Part shown: positions 1 to 4,710 of the stretch, piece after piece
Layout of the letters: each line of letters starts with the position of its first letter
Numbering within the stretch: the stretch's first letter is position 1
Assembly: GCA_017938645.1 (NCBI GenBank)
Contig: JAGBBE010000162.1
Coordinates: forward strand, 1-8,108
Reading direction: 5' to 3'
DNA length: 8,108 nucleotides
Source: Clostridia bacterium
Lineage (GTDB): Bacteria > Bacillota_A > Clostridia > Christensenellales > Aristaeellaceae
Notes under the pieces: generated by a model
Told to the model about the DNA's origin: nothing
The model's input: the letters and a program-made list of their open reading frames with translations, nothing else
Database searches by the model: none
Position numbers and translations under genes: made by a program

Positions 1-451
1 GTTCATCCACTTGAATATTCCTGATTCTGCAGAAGAAGGTTGTAGATTCTCCTGTTTCCACAGATTTTGCTACCTCGCATTCGTATATCCACCGACTCGC
101 ATCCAGAATAGGAACATCTACAACATCTCCTCTGCTGACAGCATACGATATTCCGTCTTTCTTTCCGTCTTCTGCATGATGCGTACCAAAATAGTCCATC
201 AGTTCGAGCATATCCGTGCTAACAAGATTGACGCTAAGAATACCTGTTCTAATTACATTCTGCTTTGTTCTTTTTGTACCGAACATGCTGATCGTCAGCA
301 AATAATCGTTCTCTTTCTCATTTGTAATGCTGACCCATGTAATTGGAGCAAAATTATGCGTTCCATCTTCATTGTTTGTACCAATGATAAAAGCGGGCTG
401 GACACACATTGAAAAGTGCGTTCCTATCGATTTTCTCCTGACAGCTTTCAT
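1..451 (-). CDS. Flavin reductase (flavoredoxin-like) family protein, C-terminus off the window
   Basis: Reading the minus strand from ATG at 449-451 gives an uninterrupted frame of 150 residues to the left edge. The start has a good ribosome site (GAGGTGA) 5 bases upstream. The protein begins MKAVRRKSIGTHF, then PAFIIGTNNEDG, NFAPITWVSIT, and FGTKRTKQNVIRTGILSVNL. This order is characteristic of the flavin reductase-like / DIM6-NTAB family, which binds FMN and reduces flavin or transfers electrons in the cytoplasm. Members are usually about 190-205 residues, so perhaps 40-50 residues are missing at the edge. It lies beyond the strong terminator at 506-542 and probably has its own promoter, so it is likely not part of the peptide cassette. 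The physiological electron acceptor cannot be told from sequence. The plus-strand open frame over the same bases is a shadow. Confidence 0.88.
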   Translation of the reverse strand, partial: MKAVRRKSIGTHFSMCVQPAFIIGTNNEDGTHNFAPITWVSITNEKENDYLLTISMFGTKRTKQNVIRTGILSVNLVSTDMLELMDYFGTHHAEDGKKDGISYAVSRGDVVDVPILDASRWIYECEVAKSVETGESTTFFCRIRNIQVDE

Positions 452-475
452 ATATCTCACCTCGCCAATTTCAAG

Positions 476-503
476 TTTATCACATTCGATTGATGATTGA
501 AAA
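476..503 (-). promoter_or_regulatory. Possible promoter of the flavin reductase gene
   Basis: On the minus strand a -35-like TTTTCA (503-498) is followed after 16 bases by a -10-like GATAAA (481-476), about 25 bases before the flavin reductase start codon. Both boxes match the sigma-A consensus only partly. It is proposed mainly because the preceding operon ends in a strong terminator immediately upstream, so this gene needs its own start of transcription. Weak evidence. Confidence 0.27.
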
Positions 504-505
504 GC

Positions 506-542
506 AAAAAAACAGCAAGTCATCCATGTGCATGACTTGCTG
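506..542 (-). terminator. Rho-independent terminator of the peptide-cassette operon
   Basis: Perfect 11-bp stem: CAGCAAGTCAT (513-523) pairs with ATGACTTGCTG (532-542) around an 8-base loop. In the minus-strand transcript the stem is followed directly by seven U residues (512-506), then GC and further U's. It sits 66 bases after the acetyltransferase stop codon. It therefore marks the 3' end of the leftward operon and separates it from the flavin reductase gene. Confidence 0.92.
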
Positions 543-608
543 ATGGTGTTTGGGTACTTCCATTCACCGGAAAACGCTGTCTTTTGCGTTGTTTCGCATC
601 TCCAACGC

Positions 609-1049
609 TTACAATTCAAACCGATAGATGCATTTATGCGTTTCACCGTCGGCGCGCATATCATTGTCTTCCGGCAGTTCAACAATTTCCAGAAGCGTTC
701 CTCCTGCATATTCGCAGGTTTTTCTGGATGCAGCATTCTCCGGATTGCAAGTCACAATCACATACTCCAACTGATGTCTCCTCGCCAGTTCAAACAGAAG
801 CAGACATGCCTTTGCAGCATAATGATGTCCACGATATTTTTCGTCGACCCGATAGCCAATATTGCCGCCATAGTACAGCTTTTCATTATGGCCGATGCGC
901 AAATCGCAAATGCCCATGGCAATTCCCTCGGGATTGCAGATCGCAAAATGATATGCCGGAACCCAGCCTTTTTCTGCATCGCCATCTGCGGTTCTTTGCA
1001 AAACGAGATGAATCTCGTCATTCTTCAGAAAATCGGTATTCAGAAACAT
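609..1049 (-). CDS. GNAT-family N-acetyltransferase, last gene of the cassette
   Basis: A 146-residue protein starting MFLNTDFLKN; ATG at 1047-1049 has a GCGAGGT ribosome site. The frame stays open further upstream, but there it overlaps the exporter gene, so the short start is preferred. The GNAT fold is visible: GIAMGICDLRIG (strands before the acetyl-CoA site, about residues 42-53), NIGYRVDEKYRGHHYAAKA with the pyrophosphate-binding R/G motif (RGHHYA, residues 73-78), and VIVTCNPENAASRKTCEYAG near the C-terminus (strand plus helix, about 97-116). It transfers an acetyl group from acetyl-CoA to an amine; the acceptor cannot be read from sequence. It starts 4 bases after the exporter stop and shares the operon terminator, so co-expression is very likely. 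It could tailor the peptide, give self-protection, or be an unrelated passenger. Confidence 0.87.
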   Translation of the reverse strand: MFLNTDFLKNDEIHLVLQRTADGDAEKGWVPAYHFAICNPEGIAMGICDLRIGHNEKLYYGGNIGYRVDEKYRGHHYAAKACLLLFELARRHQLEYVIVTCNPENAASRKTCEYAGGTLLEIVELPEDNDMRADGETHKCIYRFEL

Positions 1050-1053
1050 CCGC

Positions 1054-2721
1054 TTACCTCGCTTCAGCTTTGACCGTCCAGATTTTCCCTTCGCAAACCT
1101 CCAGCCGCCAGCTGCACAACGCAGCCGCGGCAGGCCTGTGTGTAACGGCAATGCATGTCCGGTTTTCAAGTGCTTTCAGGCGAGAAAGCACTGTATGTTC
1201 CGTCTTTTCATCAAGCGCTGACGTGCATTCATCCAGCAGCAGAATGGGCGCGCCGCCAAGCACTGCACGTGCAATGGCAAGCCTCTGCGCCTGACCTTCG
1301 GACAGTCCTGCGCCGCTCTCTCCCAGCACCGTGTCCAGTCCCTGCGGGAGGTGCGGGACAAACTCATCCATAGCGCTGACATACACCGCCTCACGAATCT
1401 CCTCTTCAGAGGCATTCGGTCTGACGATGGTGAGATTCTCCCTGAGCGTTCCGCTCAGCAGCAGATTTCCCTGAGGCACATAGGCGAACATCCGTCGTGT
1501 GCTCCGGTCAATTCTGATTTTCTGCGCTCCACTGCGCAGATACAAAGCGCCGTTATCCGGCTGAAACACACCCAGCAGAAGCTTGAGCAGCGTGCTTTTG
1601 CCGATGCCGGACGGGCCGGTAATCACCGCAAACGCACCCTTGGGCAGCGTGAACTCAACCTCGTTGAGGATGCGGTCTTCTTCATAGGAAAAGCTGAGAT
1701 TCTCCGCTTCCAGCGCATCGAGTTCTGCATATACCTCCGCCGCATTTTGCAGCGCAGGCGCAGGCTCGCCCTGTATCTCTTCCAACTCCATCAGCCTTTC
1801 GGCAGACGCGAGCATTGCTACGTACTGAGGAAGCACGCCGGACAGATTTACAAACGGCGTCTGCAGCTGATTGACGAGCTGAATCACTGCCGTCAGCGAA
1901 CCAAAGCTCATCTGTCCCAGCAGCATCCGGTACGCACACCAGACCAGCGCGATGAAGTTTGCACCGTACGCAATCAGGCTGATTCCGCTATTCGTGGCCA
2001 CAGATACATTTTTGCGCTTTCGTTGGAGCTGATAGCGTTCTTCCAGAAGCGCATCCGTTCGGTTCTCCACTTCTGCTGAAACATCCATCGCCTGAACCAT
2101 GAGCAGCTTTTCCATTGTTTCCTGCAGAAATCCAGATACCTTGCCGTCGCACTCGCTGACACGCTTATTGAGTTCTTTCAGACGCTTGCGCGCAAGGCCT
2201 GTGGCTGCAATCAGGAGGCAGCCAAGTCCCGCAAGCGCCAGTGTGAACCGGGGCTCCAGCGCGCCAAGAACGGCCACTGCAGCAATCAGCCGGGTGATCA
2301 TCGCCGCCGCATTGGGAACGAGGTTGAGGACTCCCTCGTTGACCTTGCGAACATCATTATTGAGACGATTGAGCAGCTCTGCGCTATGGAATTTATGGAT
2401 GGAGGCATACTCGCCATGGAGCAGGCCGTGAAGCAGACGCTGCTTCCAGTCACGCTCCAGATCCGCGTGAAGCTTCTCTCTCATATGCCGCAGCAGCGTC
2501 AGGCACAGCAGAATTCCAGCGATAATAACCGCCTGCCTCATGCACGCTGTATAGAAATCCTGCGGATTTCCTGCAACCGCGCTATCGATCACACCGCGGC
2601 TTCCCAGCGCAAACAGCACCAGAAACAGCGCCTGACCAACCTGCGCAGCCGTCATCAGCAGAATCATGGGAATGCGTTTGCTCACTCGCCGGCCAATCCA
2701 GATCAGCGGCGTTTTTTTCAT
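1054..2721 (-). CDS. ABC exporter, fused membrane and ATPase domains (peptide/multidrug type)
   Basis: A 555-residue half-transporter. The start is ATG 2719-2721 (MKKTPLIWIG): GAGGAGG lies 8 bases upstream and the ATG overlaps the peptidase stop as ATGA. The frame extends 30 codons further upstream, but those overlap the peptidase gene and look non-native. The N-terminal half (to about residue 320) has hydrophobic segments near 19-42, 64-77, 137-155, 159-177 and 245-267, and probably a sixth near 275-295. The ATPase domain has Walker A GPSGIGKST (369-377), Q-loop Gln417 in YVPQGN, signature LSEGQ (473-477), Walker B ILLLDE (493-498) and switch His528. All catalytic motifs are intact. There is no N-terminal C39 peptidase domain, so leader removal would need another protein, and an S26-like peptidase is encoded just upstream. 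It likely works as a homodimer exporting the cassette's peptide product; a drug or lipid substrate cannot be excluded. Confidence 0.93.
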   Translation of the reverse strand: MKKTPLIWIGRRVSKRIPMILLMTAAQVGQALFLVLFALGSRGVIDSAVAGNPQDFYTACMRQAVIIAGILLCLTLLRHMREKLHADLERDWKQRLLHGLLHGEYASIHKFHSAELLNRLNNDVRKVNEGVLNLVPNAAAMITRLIAAVAVLGALEPRFTLALAGLGCLLIAATGLARKRLKELNKRVSECDGKVSGFLQETMEKLLMVQAMDVSAEVENRTDALLEERYQLQRKRKNVSVATNSGISLIAYGANFIALVWCAYRMLLGQMSFGSLTAVIQLVNQLQTPFVNLSGVLPQYVAMLASAERLMELEEIQGEPAPALQNAAEVYAELDALEAENLSFSYEEDRILNEVEFTLPKGAFAVITGPSGIGKSTLLKLLLGVFQPDNGALYLRSGAQKIRIDRSTRRMFAYVPQGNLLLSGTLRENLTIVRPNASEEEIREAVYVSAMDEFVPHLPQGLDTVLGESGAGLSEGQAQRLAIARAVLGGAPILLLDECTSALDEKTEHTVLSRLKALENRTCIAVTHRPAAAALCSWRLEVCEGKIWTVKAEAR

Positions 2722-3194
2722 TTGAACAGCCTCCTCAGGCATCCGCGGAGCTTGCCTTCGATTCGCTTGAGAAGTTTGCGTAAAGGATAAGTCCCGCACC
2801 ACACGCGGCAATACAGCTGGTACGCTGGATCATTCGTACTGATCCGTTTTTCTCCTCGCTTAAATGCGCTGACAACGGCAACCATCTGTTCGGGTTTGAT
2901 TTTCTCGTAGTGATACGTATTATCGCCCAGACAGATGTAATGATCATCGTGAACAGCTACGATGCGGTGCATAACATATTTGCCATTTGGGCCGGCATAA
3001 ACCGGCAGATCATACTTACGAAGCCGCTCGGGCAGACGGGACAGTTCGACCGTATCTTTGCCTTCACGAAGCATAGGTCGCATGCTCACCCCCTGAAACG
3101 TAAGACCGCATACCGATTGACCTGCGGAGAGCGCCTCAAGGATCAGCGGCATCATTTCTTCGGCATGAACCGTGTGTTTATTCAAGGAAGTCAT
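2718..3194 (-). CDS. S24/S26-family (SipW-like) serine peptidase without a membrane anchor
   Basis: A 158-residue protein from ATG 3192-3194. A GTG at 3200 would add two residues, and the ribosome site is weak for either start. Signal-peptidase features: GVSMRPML with probable nucleophile Ser37, then VMHRIVAV with His76, then CLGDN with Asp91. The Ser...HR...GDN pattern resembles SipW/archaeal-type signal peptidases, which use His where bacterial SPase I uses Lys. No transmembrane segment is visible at either end, which is unusual for SPase I. The C-terminus is strongly basic (RKLLKRIEGK onward) and may bind the membrane or a partner. The gene overlaps the PqqD gene by 17 bases and the exporter gene by 4 bases (ATGA), so translation is probably coupled. 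Its likely job is leader removal from the cassette peptide before or during export (inference from context). Confidence 0.82.
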   Translation of the reverse strand: MTSLNKHTVHAEEMMPLILEALSAGQSVCGLTFQGVSMRPMLREGKDTVELSRLPERLRKYDLPVYAGPNGKYVMHRIVAVHDDHYICLGDNTYHYEKIKPEQMVAVVSAFKRGEKRISTNDPAYQLYCRVWCGTYPLRKLLKRIEGKLRGCLRRLFK

Positions 3195-3438
3195 TCTCAC
3201 TCAGCTTCTTTACAAAAGCCGCCACGCTCTTCTGCGCTGTAGCTTCATCCACATCGTACTCTTCAAGCAATGCCGCAACGAGCGCCTCCTCAGCCGTTTC
3301 GCTTTGCAGCTTCTCCCACAGAAACGCGCCGGTATCGTTGAGCGTAATCATCATATTCAGATCGAGCGCGCCTTCCGTAGGCAGCACAACCTTCTGACCT
3401 GCCACTTCACGCAGCAGAAAGCCATTCTTTAGTTTCAT
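3178..3438 (-). CDS. PqqD-family peptide-binding (RiPP recognition) protein
   Basis: An 86-residue stand-alone PqqD-like protein. The N-terminal part NGFLLREVAGQKVVLP and the block ITLNDTGAFLWEKLQ (about residues 31-45) are typical of the family. A helical C-terminal half follows (EEALVAALLEEYDVDE, then AFVKKLSENDFL), matching the usual winged-helix layout and length of about 85-95 residues. PqqD proteins bind the leader of a ribosomal peptide and present it to modifying enzymes. The start ATG (3436-3438) overlaps the kinase stop codon as ATGA, and its 3' end overlaps the peptidase gene, so this protein is locked into the operon. The most plausible partners are the 46-residue peptide at 4553-4693 and perhaps the anchored peptide at 4258-4479. 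Confidence 0.92.
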   Translation of the reverse strand: MKLKNGFLLREVAGQKVVLPTEGALDLNMMITLNDTGAFLWEKLQSETAEEALVAALLEEYDVDEATAQKSVAAFVKKLSENDFLE

Positions 3439-4247
3439 TTTGCGTCTTCCTTTCTTTTACCGGACATGGCCTCATAGGAGATCACAGCCGCTTCAGGATC
3501 CATATTGCAGGACATTTCATAGAATGTTACACCCTGCGCCAGCCGATCAATCAGCTCCATATACTTGGGCATCAGCGCGGGAGTCATGGGCCTGTTGCTC
3601 TGTTGAAGCAGCATAAGCACGGCATCCTTTGCTGGAATCTGACGAATCCGGTTCTCCTCGCCACGTTTGAGGATACAAATGGCCTTCAGCGGGACGCAGG
3701 TATTGGTTCCAAGACCGTGCTTCCCATTCCACGGAGATCCATATACCAGTATACCTTCTTTTGTGGCTTTTAGGAAGGGTTTATCGTCATTTACCATGAC
3801 TGCACGGCTGCCGAATACTTCGCGCCACAGCCGGGTATGTGTGGATTTGCCCGTGCCGCTTTTTGCCGTGAACAGATACGCTTCGTTATCGATGGCGACG
3901 ACCGAGCCATGAAACAGGAGCGTATCGAAATGGAAAAGGTGCTCCGCAAGTTTACGCTGAAGCGCGATGGTTTCCAGATAAGCATCAGAGAAGCTACGGA
4001 TGGGTTTACCTTCGAGAGCGTCCTCCTGAGCTGATTTTTGACGTTCAAAGGCTATGTCCTGCTTATTGATGTTCAACTGAAAATCCGGTTCTTCCTCGCA
4101 AAGATAATCCGAACAATATACGCGAGTAGATTTAAAATCAACTGATATTTCTGCCACCCTATCAGCAACTTTAATTTTTACGCTTATGCGATTAGGCACA
4201 TCATTTTGCACAACAGTTACGCCTTTCTGTTCATTATTGTAAGTCAT
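3435..4247 (-). CDS. HprK-like P-loop kinase of the peptide cassette
   Basis: A 270-residue protein related to the catalytic domain of HPr kinase. Visible: FHGSVVAI (112-119, the HGS element before the P-loop), Walker A AKSGTGKST (128-136), and the paired acids NDD (153-155) after a hydrophobic strand. Next comes GSPWNGKHGLG (170-180), typical of HprK-like proteins next to PqqD genes rather than of true HPr kinase/phosphorylase. PLKAICILKRG (186-196) follows. The first 80 residues are divergent and AT-rich. True HprK phosphorylates HPr Ser46; relatives in lasso-peptide clusters phosphorylate the precursor. Here a cassette peptide is the likeliest substrate (inference). ATG 4245-4247 lies 10 bases after the anchored-peptide stop and has no good ribosome site, suggesting translational coupling; a GTG at 4209-4211 is an alternative start. 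Confidence 0.87.
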   Translation of the reverse strand: MTYNNEQKGVTVVQNDVPNRISVKIKVADRVAEISVDFKSTRVYCSDYLCEEEPDFQLNINKQDIAFERQKSAQEDALEGKPIRSFSDAYLETIALQRKLAEHLFHFDTLLFHGSVVAIDNEAYLFTAKSGTGKSTHTRLWREVFGSRAVMVNDDKPFLKATKEGILVYGSPWNGKHGLGTNTCVPLKAICILKRGEENRIRQIPAKDAVLMLLQQSNRPMTPALMPKYMELIDRLAQGVTFYEMSCNMDPEAAVISYEAMSGKRKEDAK

Positions 4248-4257
4248 ATAATATTCA

Positions 4258-4479
4258 CTATATGCCCATTATTCCTCCACCCCATTCCTCGCTATCATCT
4301 GGCACTTTATCTGGTAACTTATCGGACTGAGATGAAGGAACCACAGCAGTTTCCGATAAGACTATTTCTGTTTGAGGCGTATCATACTCTTTATTATATA
4401 CATCAAAAACTGTACATCCTCGTAAAAAAAGAGTTGTAATTATTATCCATAATACCATTAGGCCTGCTTTGAGAGACAT
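4258..4479 (-). CDS. 73-residue lipoprotein-like anchored peptide ending in WGGGIMGI
   Basis: I recognise no named family. ATG 4477-4479 has a strong ribosome site (AGGAGGT, 6-base spacer). Residues 1-21 form a Lys-containing hydrophobic signal (LMVLWIIITTLFL). It ends in a lipobox-like LRGC, with Cys22 as the possible lipidated residue; Arg at -2 is atypical, so it may instead be a plain membrane anchor. After the anchor, YDTPQTEIV (32-40) resembles the leader-like FVTPTYEVV of the neighbouring 46-residue peptide. A Pro/Asp/Ser/Lys-rich linker follows (48-65), and the protein ends exactly with EWGGGIMGI. It therefore looks like a membrane-anchored paralogue of the short peptide with about 12 extra linker residues. 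Possible roles are second precursor, immunity or receptor protein, or pheromone donor. The gene is AT-rich and uses ATA, TTA and AGG codons, unlike the exporter downstream. Confidence 0.82.
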   Translation of the reverse strand: MSLKAGLMVLWIIITTLFLRGCTVFDVYNKEYDTPQTEIVLSETAVVPSSQSDKLPDKVPDDSEEWGGGIMGI

Positions 4480-4485
4480 ATCTTT

Positions 4486-4492
4486 ACCTCCT
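4486..4492 (-). promoter_or_regulatory. Strong ribosome site of the anchored peptide gene
   Basis: AGGAGGT on the minus strand, 6 bases before ATG 4477-4479. It is close to the consensus and fixes the start of this short gene, which would otherwise be doubtful because of its length. Confidence 0.85.
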
Positions 4493-4500
4493 ACTATAGT

Positions 4501-4512
4501 CGTATTTATACG
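4501..4512. repeat. Short palindrome CGTAT-TT-ATACG
   Basis: A 12-base inverted repeat between the intercistronic hairpin and the anchored-peptide ribosome site. It could be a weak hairpin (4-bp stem, 4-base loop) or a small operator. At this length and base composition chance is quite possible. Confidence 0.3.
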
Positions 4513-4516
4513 GAAT

Positions 4517-4554
4517 TACCCCGACGGCTTTCGCCGTCGGGGTATTTCTTTTTT
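4517..4554. terminator. GC-rich intercistronic hairpin after the short-peptide gene
   Basis: A perfect 12-bp stem: TACCCCGACGGC (4517-4528) pairs with GCCGTCGGGGTA (4533-4544). In the minus-strand transcript the loop is GAAA, a stable GNRA tetraloop. The peptide stop codon (4553-4555) is only 8 bases before it. In the leftward direction there is no U-run after the stem (it continues AATTCCG), so it is not a standard terminator for this operon. In the plus direction it is followed by TTTCTTTTTT and would terminate rightward (antisense) transcription. For the operon, the likely role is to stabilise the 3' end of the short-peptide mRNA or to attenuate partly, so that the peptide is made in excess of the downstream enzymes. 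Confidence 0.8.
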
Positions 4555-4693
4555 AGTTGCTATCTTCGTATGCATCAATGGGCATGATGCCACCGCCCCA
4601 GTCGCCGCTGGTGGTTACCACGTCATCTACAGAGAAGCTAACAACTTCATAAGTAGGAGTTACGAAAGACTTCTTGTTATCTGCAACAGACAT
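4553..4693 (-). CDS. 46-residue candidate RiPP precursor with a WGGGIM core-like segment
   Basis: Found by reading the minus strand; ATG 4691-4693 is preceded by GGAGGTG with a 6-base spacer, and TAA is at 4553-4555. Residues 1-30 (MSVADNKKSF, VTPTYEVVSF, SVDDVVTTSG) are hydrophilic, carry no secretion signal and look like a leader. From memory, short gut-Clostridia peptides with P..E...F..DV..TSG patterns are common. Residues 31-46 (DWGGGIMPIDAYEDSN) are the candidate core, with Gly-Gly-Gly, Trp and a penultimate Ser. There is no Cys, which rules out lanthionine, sactionine and disulfide chemistry on this peptide. It lies directly upstream of a PqqD/kinase/peptidase/exporter block and shares WGGGIM with the next gene. 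The expected order is PqqD binding, modification, cleavage near TSG/DW and export. The modification and cleavage site are not known; a structural or signalling small protein is the alternative. Confidence 0.85.
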   Translation of the reverse strand: MSVADNKKSFVTPTYEVVSFSVDDVVTTSGDWGGGIMPIDAYEDSN

Positions 4694-4699
4694 TCGTTT

Positions 4700-4706
4700 C
4701 ACCTCC
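4700..4706 (-). promoter_or_regulatory. Strong ribosome site of the 46-residue peptide gene
   Basis: GGAGGTG on the minus strand, 6 bases before ATG 4691-4693, within the 17-base gap after the surface-protein stop codon. It supports this very short frame as a real, efficiently translated gene. Confidence 0.85.
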
Positions 4707-4710
4707 CTCA

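Noticed and set aside
11..412. Plus-strand frame of 133 codons
   Set aside because: The minus strand here encodes a clear flavin reductase-family protein with a good ribosome site; the plus frame is its shadow.
528..1294. Overlapping plus-strand open frames of 181 and 236 codons
   Set aside because: They lie opposite the acetyltransferase and exporter genes, whose motifs are intact. The translations are low-complexity, Cys/His/Arg-rich shadows.
4267..4278. GGAGG-AATA-ATG inside the codons of the WGGGIM motif, resembling a start site
   Set aside because: The ATG is in the anchored-peptide frame and reaches its stop after three codons. The GGAGG is 26 bases from the kinase ATG, too far to serve it. 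It is a by-product of Gly-Gly-Ile-Met codons.
4258..4693. Lanthipeptide, sactipeptide or bacteriocin with disulfides
   Set aside because: The short peptide has no Cys and the anchored one has only the lipobox Cys. No LanM/LanBC or radical SAM gene is present.
1054..4693. Standard lasso-peptide cluster
   Set aside because: PqqD and an HprK-like kinase fit, but there is no asparagine-synthetase-like cyclase or transglutaminase-like protease. The core also does not show a clear Gly1 with an acidic residue at 7-9: counting from any of Gly33-35, the acidic residues available are Asp40 and Glu43. That is only marginally compatible and not convincing.
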